A stretch of DNA of 9,086 bases, from contig DATLQT010000012.1 in NCBI GenBank assembly GCA_035535055.1, positions 1-9,086 of the forward strand, written 5' to 3'. The position numbers and the translations under genes are program-made. The notes below the pieces were generated by a model. It made no database searches. It was not told where the DNA came from and saw only the letters and a list, made by a program, of their open reading frames with translations. This document shows positions 1-6,425 of the stretch, piece after piece. Source of the stretch: UBA6019 sp035535055 (GTDB lineage: Bacteria; Chloroflexota; Dormibacteria; Dormibacterales; Dormibacteraceae). The first letter of the stretch is position 1. Every line of letters starts with the position of its first letter.

Positions 1-6
1 TTTATG

Positions 7-126
7 CTAGACACTCTCTGGCCTCCGGATGAGAGGATTCTTCGCCTTCCTCAGCTTCAACGGCACGACATGCCGGGCACCCTCAGGGTCGGCCACGGCC
101 AGGATCGTGCGGTAGACGAGCTTTGC
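7..126 (-). pseudogene. possible C-terminal gene remnant, unidentified
   Basis: Read on the minus strand, this stretch is open and ends in a TAG at 9-7. The peptide contains KLVYRTILAVADPEGARHVV and ends LIRRPESV. Codon third positions are mostly G or C, unlike the opposite strand over the same bases, so the minus strand looks more like the coding one. The reading frame stays open a little further into sequence whose plus strand encodes IS630 transposase, so the true junction is probably near 120-130. I do not recognise the family. The likely story is the 3' end of a chromosomal or element gene cut by an IS630 insertion, but this rests on codon use and amino-acid texture only. Confidence 0.25.
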
Positions 127-302
127 GTTGCCCAGATCGAGGGTTGGTTTTCGCTGCTCAGCCGGCGCGCCATCCGGCGAGGCATCTTCCGCAGCGTCAG
201 CCAGCTCGTCGAGTCAATTCAGGCATTCATCACCGCCTGGAACGACAACCGTCATCCCTTCGTCTGGGTCAAGACCCCTGACGAGATCTTGGCCAAGGCT
301 AG
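127..302 (+). pseudogene. IS630-family transposase, C-terminal remnant
   Basis: The plus strand encodes the end of an IS630/Tc1-type DDE transposase: QIEGWFSLLSRRAIRRG, FRSVSQLVESIQAFI, AWNDN, PFVWVKTPDEILAKA. This segment carries the third acidic catalytic residue (Glu of QIEGWF) and the C-terminal helices. The two upstream catalytic Asp residues and the N-terminal helix-turn-helix are absent, because the sequence before about position 127 no longer matches the family. The reading frame continues past 302 into residues that belong to the adjoining IS110 element (it stops at 352-354), so the natural C-terminus is interrupted too. It cannot make an active enzyme. See the IS110 element entry for a proposed reconstruction of the lost tail at 1788-1847. 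Confidence 0.75.
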
Positions 303-326
303 GGTGAAAATCCCCCCTCGGTCAAT

Positions 327-1556
327 TCATGCGGCGCCTGTCAAGGTGACCTGATAGCCGAGGTGCTCGAGCTGGCGTACGAGGCGGCTCTTGTGAGCGT
401 CGGAGTTGCGGTCGAGGAAATAGTTGGCGCCCAGGTCGCGATAAGGCTCCTGGCGAAGGAGGACGTGATAAGCGATGACCAACATGGAATGGGCAACAGC
501 GACCACCGCCTTGCCATCACCGCGGCGGCCTTTGAGCCGCGCGTATTGGGCGGCGAGGTAGTTGTCCTTACTTCTGGTGGCAGCGCGCGCGGCTTCGACC
601 AGGCCTTTGCGCAGCCACTTGGACCCCTTGCGCGTGCGAGCAGAGAAATGCTTGCCGGCAGACTCGTTGTTGCCAGGACAGAGTCCGGCCCAGGAGGAGA
701 GGTGGGCTGCGGTGGCGAAACGGGTCATGTCGGGACCGATCTCGGCCAGGAGAACTTCGGCCGTCCGCTTCTTGATGCCGGGGATGGTTGAGAGCAGCTC
801 AACCTCCTTCACGAAAGGGTAGATCACCCGGTCCACCTCCCCGTTGAGCCGCTCTATCGCCTCGTCGAGATAGTCGACGTGAGCGAGGAGTTCTCCGATC
901 AGGACTCGGTGATAGCCCTGGAAGCGACCCTCGAGGGCCTCTCGCAGGGCGGGAAGTTTGGCTCGCAGGCGGCCCTTGGCCAGCTCGGCGAGCACCTCGG
1001 GATCGCGTGTACCAGCCACCAACGCCTCCATCATCAGACGCCCGGAAACGCCCAGGACTTCCGACGCAACCGACGCCAGCTTGATCCCCGCGTCCTCCAG
1101 CACCTTGTGCAGACGCTGCACCTCCCGACCTCGCTCCTCGATCAGTGCCTTGCGATACCGGGTCAGATCTCGCAATTCCCTGATGGGCTTGGGCGGAACG
1201 AAGCTCGGTCGCACCAGCCCGTGCTCGACAAGCTGGCAGATCCACGCGGAGTCGGCCACGTCGGTCTTACGGCCGGGGACGTTGTGTAGGTGCTGCGCGT
1301 TGAGGAGCCAGACTTCAAACGCGTCCTCCAGCATGTAGAAGGGGGCGCGCCAGTACACCCCCGTCGACTCCATGCCCACCAGCGTGACCTTGTAACTGGC
1401 GAGCCAGTCGCGCAGAGTGATCAGCCCCGCGGTGGTCGTGCGGAAGGTCTGGATCTCCTGGCCGCGACCCCCACCTTCCTTGGGAAACCGCACGCAGGCA
1501 GTGATCGATGCCTGGTGCACGTCCAAACCGGCGCAACGCTCGACGACGCTGTCCAT
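327..1556 (-). CDS. IS110-family DEDD transposase/recombinase
   Basis: This 409-residue recombinase cuts and joins IS110 ends and target DNA, guided in characterised members by an element-encoded bridge RNA. The N-terminal RuvC-like domain shows the four expected acidic residues: D12 in AGLDVH, E63 in GMESTGVYW, and D99 and D102 in KTDVADSAW. A helical, coiled-coil-like middle (about 125-250) follows, with RELRDLTRYRKALIEER. The C-terminal Transposase_20 domain has STIPGIKKRTAEVLLAEIG and LSSWAGLCPGNNESAGK. Serines at 287, 288 and 299 are candidates for the nucleophilic serine; family alignment would decide. The frame is open for 33 more codons upstream, but ATG at 1556 is preferred: it starts MDSVVERCAGLDVH and is preceded at 4-5 bases by AAGGAGG. 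The gene looks full length and intact, so the element may be active. Confidence 0.95.
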   Translation of the reverse strand: MDSVVERCAGLDVHQASITACVRFPKEGGGRGQEIQTFRTTTAGLITLRDWLASYKVTLVGMESTGVYWRAPFYMLEDAFEVWLLNAQHLHNVPGRKTDVADSAWICQLVEHGLVRPSFVPPKPIRELRDLTRYRKALIEERGREVQRLHKVLEDAGIKLASVASEVLGVSGRLMMEALVAGTRDPEVLAELAKGRLRAKLPALREALEGRFQGYHRVLIGELLAHVDYLDEAIERLNGEVDRVIYPFVKEVELLSTIPGIKKRTAEVLLAEIGPDMTRFATAAHLSSWAGLCPGNNESAGKHFSARTRKGSKWLRKGLVEAARAATRSKDNYLAAQYARLKGRRGDGKAVVAVAHSMLVIAYHVLLRQEPYRDLGANYFLDRNSDAHKSRLVRQLEHLGYQVTLTGAA

Positions 1557-1560
1557 CGCT

Positions 1561-1567
1561 CCTCCTT
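1561..1567 (-). promoter_or_regulatory. ribosome binding site of the IS110 recombinase
   Basis: On the minus strand AAGGAGG stands 4 bases (AGCG) before the ATG at 1556. It is the best Shine-Dalgarno match in the window and fixes the start at 1556 rather than the upstream in-frame codon at 1655. Confidence 0.85.
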
Positions 1568-1581
1568 GGAGGGCGTACCAG

Positions 1582-1647
1582 GGGAGCCTGCTTTCAAAGA
1601 ATCTAGGGTTCGTGCTCGCAGCACAGTCCGGGGTGCCCCAGGCTCCC
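1582..1647. repeat. imperfect long hairpin upstream of the IS110 recombinase
   Basis: GGGAGCCTG (1582-1590) is the exact reverse complement of CAGGCTCCC (1639-1647). Between the arms sits a second small hairpin, GTGCT (1612-1616) with AGCAC (1620-1624) and a three-base loop. GGGGTGCCCC (1630-1639) is itself nearly self-complementary and competes with the outer stem. CAGGCTC occurs again at 1664-1670, 25 bases beyond the copy at 1639-1645. The first arm ends about 25 bases before the recombinase start codon, so a fold here could also affect access to the ribosome binding site at about 1561-1567. Confidence 0.6.
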
Positions 1648-1780
1648 GCGTCCAACTAACCCTCAGGCTCGCGGCACCAAGACGGCCCGACGTCGCTGGA
1701 CGCCCCCGCCCTATTTTCATGCGTCCACGAGTGGCCGCGCGCGGCGATGAGAAACTAACCCGAAAGCTATTTCGGGTTCA
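1600..1780 (-). ncRNA. candidate IS110 bridge RNA region
   Basis: This non-coding DNA lies just upstream of the recombinase, on the same strand, where IS110-group elements encode the bridge RNA that pairs with donor and target DNA. It begins with a 9-bp stem, AACCCGAAA (1757-1765) and TTTCGGGTT (1770-1778), with a 4-base loop. It ends in a structured block: a 9-bp stem 1582-1590/1639-1647 enclosing GTGCT/AGCAC (1612-1616/1620-1624). A further 6-bp pairing, AGGGTT (1605-1610) with AACCCT (1658-1663), would cross that stem and is an alternative fold or pseudoknot. These pairings are visible in the sequence; the RNA, its ends and its loops are inferred from family knowledge. Target-binding and donor-binding loops were not assigned. 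Confidence 0.35.
1757..1778. repeat. perfect 9-bp inverted repeat near the IS110 right end
   Basis: AACCCGAAA (1757-1765) and TTTCGGGTT (1770-1778) are exact reverse complements separated by GCTA. The hairpin lies 8-9 bases inside the proposed element end at 1786-1789. Transcribed towards the recombinase, it would be the first stem-loop met, which fits the 5' stem-loop of a bridge RNA. No U-run follows it on either strand, so it is not an intrinsic terminator. Confidence 0.7.
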
Positions 1781-1822
1781 GCGCACTAGCGGCCTTTTCG
1801 TTTCGTCGAGGCCCGATTTGAC

Positions 1823-1845
1823 AGGATCCGCCAGCGGATCCTTTT
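1823..1845. repeat. palindrome followed by a short T-run
   Basis: AGGATCCG (1823-1830) and CGGATCCT (1835-1842) form an exact 8-bp inverted repeat with a CCAG loop, and TTTT occupies 1842-1845. On the plus strand this has the outline of a weak intrinsic terminator and coincides with the proposed end of the interrupted IS630 frame (TGA 1845-1847). It lies outside the proposed IS110 element. TTGACA at 1818-1823 touches its left arm but has no convincing -10 partner. Confidence 0.5.
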
Positions 1846-1951
1846 GATCGGCGGCCTTTGGGTGGCTGATTGCCGGCGAGCCGGGCGACCACCGCTGCTA
1901 TACCGGGCACGATGACGGCCGAGCGCAGACTGAAAATCCAGCACGAATTGG

Positions 1952-1969
1952 TCAGCTCCCAGGAGCTGA
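1952..1969. repeat. perfect 18-base palindrome downstream of the groEL terminator
   Basis: TCAGCTCC (1952-1959) and GGAGCTGA (1962-1969) are exact reverse complements separated by CA. There is no adjacent T-run and no gene whose start it would control. The surrounding 1850-1987 has no recognisable gene; a short ATG-led frame at 1912 runs on into the terminator and resembles nothing I know. It could be an element end, a recombination target or a protein-binding site; I see nothing that chooses between these. Confidence 0.5.
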
Positions 1970-1987
1970 TTGGGCTGGGTCTGAGTG

Positions 1988-2019
1988 AAAAAAGAGGGCC
2001 CCCCGCGCGGCGGGGGGCC
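1988..2019 (-). terminator. intrinsic terminator of groESL
   Basis: Read on the minus strand, a 9-bp all-GC stem (positions 2019-2011 with 2005-1997) has a 5-base loop. It is followed by CTC and then six T residues (1993-1988). It begins 27 bases beyond the groEL stop codon. The stem strength and T-run make this a confident rho-independent terminator. It separates the chaperonin operon from the mobile-element region and also ends any groESL transcript before the IS110 recombinase. Confidence 0.92.
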
Positions 2020-2026
2020 TACTTCC

Positions 2027-2045
2027 GGACTCTTTCGAAGAGTCC
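2027..2045. repeat. hairpin directly after the groEL stop codon
   Basis: GGACTCTT (2027-2034) and AAGAGTCC (2038-2045) pair exactly over 8 bp with a TCG loop, starting at the base next to the groEL TAA. It has no T-run. It probably caps the mRNA 3' end or acts together with the stronger terminator at 1988-2019. Confidence 0.55.
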
Positions 2046-3665
<1,620 letters not shown>

Positions 3666-3698
3666 TTACTGAATTCTCCCTTTGTGTTGAGTGATGAC

Positions 3699-4007
3699 CT
3701 ACTTCTTGGACTTGCCATTGGCGCCGACGACGGCCAGCACGTCCTTCTCGCTGATGATCAGGTACTCCTGCTCATCGACCTTGAACTCGTTCCCGGCGTA
3801 CTTCGCGTAGAGGATCTTCTCCCCCACCTTCAGCTCCATCGGGATCTTCGTCCCGTTGTCGAGGATGCGACCGGTGCCGACCGCCTCGACGATCCCCTCC
3901 TGGGGCTTCTCCTTGGCGGTGTCAGGCAGCACGATGCCGCTCTTCGTCCGCTCTTCCCTCTCGACCGGCTTTACGACGACCCGGTCGCCCAGAGGCCTTA
4001 GATTCAT
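3699..4007 (-). CDS. groS: co-chaperonin GroES (Hsp10)
   Basis: This is the 102-residue co-chaperonin that caps the GroEL ring as a heptameric lid. The N-terminal LRPLGDRVVVKPVEREERTK contains the start of the mobile loop that contacts GroEL. SGIVLPDTAKEKPQEG follows, then the beta-barrel segment GEKILYAKYAGNEFKVDEQE and the C-terminal YLIISEKDVLAVV. An in-frame ATG exists 10 codons upstream (4037), but ATG at 4007 is chosen: it gives the family-typical MNLRPLGDR start, and GGAGG (4020-4016) sits 8 bases before it. It is the first gene of the operon, about 46 bases downstream of the CIRCE operator. Confidence 0.98.
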   Translation of the reverse strand: MNLRPLGDRVVVKPVEREERTKSGIVLPDTAKEKPQEGIVEAVGTGRILDNGTKIPMELKVGEKILYAKYAGNEFKVDEQEYLIISEKDVLAVVGANGKSKK

Positions 4008-4053
4008 ACCGCGACCCTCCATTTTGGAATTTGGCACTCACGATGGCCGAGTG

Positions 4054-4080
4054 TTAGCACTCGACATGAGCGACTGCTAA
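4054..4080. promoter_or_regulatory. CIRCE operator (HrcA binding site), one mismatch
   Basis: TTAGCACTC, nine bases, GACTGCTAA matches the CIRCE consensus TTAGCACTC-N9-GAGTGCTAA except at the third base of the right arm (C for G). It begins right at the -10 hexamer and spans the expected transcription start, the usual position from which HrcA blocks groESL until heat or misfolding stress inactivates it. This predicts an hrcA gene elsewhere in the genome; none is in this window. Confidence 0.95.
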
Positions 4081-4108
4081 TAATAGATACCCATTCCGGC
4101 GATTTCAA
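4080..4108 (-). promoter_or_regulatory. sigma-70-type promoter of groESL
   Basis: On the minus strand, TTGAAA (4108-4103) and TATTAT (4085-4080) are separated by exactly 17 bases. The -10 shares its last base with the CIRCE operator. The -35 overlaps the stop codon (TGA at 4107-4105) of the upstream DUF2007 gene, so groESL has its own promoter embedded at the end of the preceding operon. Confidence 0.85.
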
Positions 4109-4332
4109 CTCGTACCGGAGCTTTTCTCCGGAAACTCCGAGTCGATCAGGCGGCGGGCCTGCGCCGCTTCCTCCTCGGGCACGAAGACGCGACTGTCCTC
4201 GAGGTTGACCCCCGGCCAGAGATGGCCGGTATCGACCATCGTCTCGACCCGGATGCCCGCCGCGTCCAGCGACGCGGCGACCGTGTCGGCCGCGTAGCCG
4301 GGACCCCGGAAGACGACCGACCAGCCCTTCAC
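4105..4332 (-). CDS. DUF2007-type small protein
   Basis: This 75-residue protein resembles the DUF2007 (putative prokaryotic signal-transducing) family: a short alpha/beta fold with a first strand (WSVVFRGPG), a helix with an alanine-rich face (AADTVAASLDAAGI), a second strand (VETMVD) and a closing strand-helix (SRVFVPEEEAAQARRLIDSEF). The spacing of RVFVPEEEAAQARRL matches the family end. Members often sit beside housekeeping genes and the molecular role is not established. It starts at GTG 4332 and overlaps the tsaD stop by four bases (GTGA), without an obvious ribosome binding site, so translation is probably coupled to tsaD. No transmembrane segment or signal peptide is visible. Confidence 0.7.
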   Translation of the reverse strand: MKGWSVVFRGPGYAADTVAASLDAAGIRVETMVDTGHLWPGVNLEDSRVFVPEEEAAQARRLIDSEFPEKSSGTS

Positions 4333-5318
4333 CAGGCCAGGGAGGGGTCGGCCTCCAGCTCCGCGCGAGGAGCGTGGTGGGCGGCGGCCGCGATCATGGC
4401 GCCGTTGTCGGTGCAGAGCTCAAGACTCGGGATGGTGAGCCGGGCGCCGGCGGCGCCGACCACCTCGGCCGCCCGAAGCCGGAGCAGGGTGTTGGCGGCG
4501 ACGCCGCCGCAGACCACCACCTCGGCGCCTGGGTGGCGGTCCATCGCCAGCTCGAGCTTGGCCAGCAGCGACTCGACGACGGAGCGCTCGAAGGAGGCTG
4601 CCAGGTCGGCCCGGTCGGCGTCGGTGACATCCTCACCGAGATCTCGCAGGCGGTAGAGCAGCGCGGTCTTGAGGCCGCTGAAGCTGTACTCAAGCCCGGG
4701 CAGGGAGGGCTCTGGAAGCGGCTGCCGGGCGGGATCGCCGGTCCTGGCCAGGCGGTCGAGCGCCGGGCCGCCAGGATAGCCGAGGCCGAGCATGCGGGCC
4801 GCCTTGTCGAACGCCTCGCCGGCCGCGTCGTCGCGCGTCCGACCGAGGACCTCGAATTGCCCGTGGCCGTCCATCCGGACCAGGTCGGAGTGGGCGCCGC
4901 TCACGACCAGCGCCAGCAACGGTGGCTCCAGCTCGGGCCGGGTGAGAAGGGCGCCGTAGATGTGACCCCAGAGGTGGTTGACTCCCGTCACCGGCTTTTG
5001 CCAGCCGGCACCGAGGCCGCGGGCGACGCCGATGCCGATCAGGAGGCAGCCAACCAGCCCGGGACCGCGGGTGACGGCGAGCCGCTCCAGGTCGCCGGGC
5101 TTGGCGCCGGCTTGCAAGAGGGCGGCATCCACCAGCCCCGGCAGCTTCTCCAGGTGGTCGCGGGCGGCCACCTCGGGCACGACGCCGCCGTAGGAGCGGT
5201 GGAGCGCCACCTGGCTGTGGATCAGGTTGGCGAGCACGCGACGGCCGTCCTCGACCACCGCGACCGAGGTCTCGTCGCAGCTGGTTTCGATCCCGAGGGT
5301 GAGCGAGCCCTGGTTAAT
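4329..5318 (-). CDS. tsaD: tRNA threonylcarbamoyladenosine transferase TsaD
   Basis: TsaD transfers the threonylcarbamoyl group from threonylcarbamoyl-AMP to A37 of ANN-decoding tRNAs, working with TsaB and TsaE. The 329-residue reading (E. coli about 337) has the N-terminal ASKHA motif LGIETSCDETSVAV (8-21), YGGVVPEVAARDH and RGPGLVG. The metal-binding histidines are in NHLWGH (H115, H119), followed by DDAAGEAFDKAARMLGLGYPGGP, YSFSGLKTALL, VCGGVAANTLLR and CTDNGAMIA (D304). One oddity is VSGAHS where most members have VSGGHT. The start is unusual: the first ATG/GTG/TTG in frame is GTG at 5258, which would delete the GIETSCDET motif. Between the upstream in-frame stop and that motif the only near-start codons are ATT (5318) and ATC. 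ATT shares one base with the rimI stop (ATTAA) and is chosen here. Function is confident, the start is not. Confidence 0.95.
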   Translation of the reverse strand: MNQGSLTLGIETSCDETSVAVVEDGRRVLANLIHSQVALHRSYGGVVPEVAARDHLEKLPGLVDAALLQAGAKPGDLERLAVTRGPGLVGCLLIGIGVARGLGAGWQKPVTGVNHLWGHIYGALLTRPELEPPLLALVVSGAHSDLVRMDGHGQFEVLGRTRDDAAGEAFDKAARMLGLGYPGGPALDRLARTGDPARQPLPEPSLPGLEYSFSGLKTALLYRLRDLGEDVTDADRADLAASFERSVVESLLAKLELAMDRHPGAEVVVCGGVAANTLLRLRAAEVVGAAGARLTIPSLELCTDNGAMIAAAAHHAPRAELEADPSLAW

Positions 5319-5871
5319 GACGCGCCAGGGGCGGATCGCGGCGAAGGCCGGTCACGTCGGCCTCGACCCGCGCCATGTTCTCCTCGAACGCCCGGCGGAA
5401 GCGCGGCGAGTAGATGGAGTCCGACCACATGACGATCGCGTCCTCGCCGTTGTCGGTGTAGTAGCCGGGGCGGCGGCCGATCACCTTGAAGCCGAAGTTC
5501 TCGTACATCCGCTGGGCGTTGTCATTGCTGGTCCGGACCTCGAGCGTGATCCAGCGGGCGCCGAGGTCGTAGGCGGCCTGGACCAGCGCGGCGAAGAGGA
5601 TCCGGCCATAGCCACCGTGGTGCTGGTCCTGACGGACGCCGATGGTGGTGACGTGGGCCTCCTCGTAGACGCGCCACATGCCGCCGTAGCCGATGATCTC
5701 GGCGTCGCGGCGCAGCACGATGTAGTGAGCGGTGTTGCGACTAGCCAGCTCGCGGTAGTAGGCGTTGCGGGGCCAGGGAGTAGAGAAGATGTCCTTCTCG
5801 ATCTCCTGCACGGTCGGCACATCTGCCTCCCGCATCGGTTCGATCGCCAGCTGCTGGCGAATCTGTACCAC
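5314..5871 (-). CDS. rimI: ribosomal protein alanine N-acetyltransferase RimI
   Basis: This 185-residue GNAT-fold acetyltransferase is predicted to transfer acetyl from acetyl-CoA to a protein N-terminus, S18 in the characterised RimI. Visible motifs are IEPMREADVPTVQEIE at the start, the strand and turn IGYGGMWRVYEEAHVTTIGV, and the acetyl-CoA pyrophosphate loop QHHGGYGRILF (residues 83-93). LEVRTSNDNAQRMYENFGF and GRRPGYYTDNGEDAIVM follow, the latter highly characteristic of RimI. About 35 residues follow the core as a charged C-terminal tail. Start GTG at 5871 shares one base with the tsaB stop (TAGTG); upstream in-frame codons give low-complexity Gly/Arg/Pro sequence that overlaps tsaB. 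Adjacency to tsaB and tsaD is a common bacterial arrangement. YajQ-like or other GNAT functions are unlikely. Confidence 0.93.
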   Translation of the reverse strand: MVQIRQQLAIEPMREADVPTVQEIEKDIFSTPWPRNAYYRELASRNTAHYIVLRRDAEIIGYGGMWRVYEEAHVTTIGVRQDQHHGGYGRILFAALVQAAYDLGARWITLEVRTSNDNAQRMYENFGFKVIGRRPGYYTDNGEDAIVMWSDSIYSPRFRRAFEENMARVEADVTGLRRDPPLARH

Positions 5872-6425
5872 TATTCGACGCGCCCGAACTCGGTCATGTA
5901 CTCCGGCCTGACCGTAGCATAGCCAACCTCCTTGGCCTTCTCCCGGGCGCGGACAACCGCCTCCCCGAAAGATAGGAGCCGGTCCTCCGCCAGCAGCTCC
6001 AATCCGGCGGTCCTGAGCCACCCCGCGGCAGGCCAGTCCCTCGGCACCGAGTCCGCGTCGGCAACGCCCCGGGTACCGTCGGGGGCCTGGAAGTAGAACC
6101 GACCCCGCCCCGCCTCGGAGACGGCGACCACCGGATCGGGCGAGCGCGCCGCCACCAGGTCCAGGGTGCCGATGCCGTAGAGCGGCACTTTGAGGCTCAT
6201 CGCCAGGCCGACCCCGAAGGCGATCCCCTGCCGGAGGCCCGTGAAGGAGCCGGGGCCAAGTGCCACCAGGACGGAATCGAGCGCCGCCGGTTCGGGCAGC
6301 AGGGCCGCGACCTCCGACGCGACGTCGAACTCGCGCCCGGACGGCTTCAGGACCTCGGCCAGCACCCGGTCGCCGTCGACCAGCGCCAGCGCCGAGCGCG
6401 CCGAGGAGGTGTCGATGGCGAGCAT
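5871..6425 (-). CDS. tsaB: tRNA t6A biosynthesis protein TsaB
   Basis: TsaB is the catalytically inactive ASKHA paralogue that dimerises with TsaD and recruits TsaE in t6A synthesis. The protein opens with MLAIDTSSARSALALVDG and carries the signature ALGPGSFTGLRQGIAFGVGLA, followed by VPLYGIGTLDLVA. It ends VRPEYMTEF, matching the usual P-x-Y-x-R-like family end. At 184 residues it is shorter than many TsaBs (E. coli 231); the shortening lies in the middle and C-terminal subdomain after GRGRFYFQAPDG. ATG at 6425 is preferred over an in-frame start 31 codons earlier because it gives the family N-terminus and shares one base with the tsaE stop (TGATG). Confidence 0.94.
   Translation of the reverse strand: MLAIDTSSARSALALVDGDRVLAEVLKPSGREFDVASEVAALLPEPAALDSVLVALGPGSFTGLRQGIAFGVGLAMSLKVPLYGIGTLDLVAARSPDPVVAVSEAGRGRFYFQAPDGTRGVADADSVPRDWPAAGWLRTAGLELLAEDRLLSFGEAVVRAREKAKEVGYATVRPEYMTEFGRVE

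Larger units (their letters stand above)
299..1787 (-). mobile_element. IS110-family insertion sequence, proposed extent
   Basis: The element comprises the complete DEDD recombinase gene, a very short sequence downstream of it and about 230 bases of structured non-coding DNA upstream. That asymmetry is typical of the IS110 group, which lacks terminal inverted repeats and inserts at a short core. The ends are inferred: CTAG occurs at 299-302, just after the IS630 frame departs from family sequence, and again at 1786-1789. Deleting everything between them would join GCT (298-300) to AGC (1788-1790) and keep the IS630 frame open to a TGA at 1845-1847. The resulting length, about 1.49 kb, is normal for the family. 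Read towards the left end, TTGACC (minus strand, 325-320) sits 17 bases before CTAG, placed as a -35 that could act across a circle junction. The recombinase gene is certain; the exact ends are not. Confidence 0.5.

Noticed and set aside
338..1825. 8-base inverted repeat CCTGTCAA (338-345) and TTGACAGG (1818-1825) as IS ends
   Set aside because: The left copy lies inside the recombinase coding sequence, the match is short enough to be chance at this distance, and IS110-group elements do not carry terminal inverted repeats.
1818..1847. Plus-strand promoter beginning with TTGACA
   Set aside because: At 16-18 bases the candidate -10 positions read CTTTTG or TTTTGA, with no TATAAT-like hexamer, and no plus-strand gene follows.
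1290..1847. 185-codon plus-strand frame spanning the IS110 right part
   Set aside because: It is mostly antisense to the recombinase. Only its last codons (from 1788) are of interest, as the proposed displaced tail of the IS630 frame.
4115..4131. Terminator for the tsaD/DUF2007 operon
   Set aside because: The hairpin has only a 6-bp stem (CCGGAG/CTCCGG), lies inside the DUF2007 gene and has no T-run after it on the minus strand.
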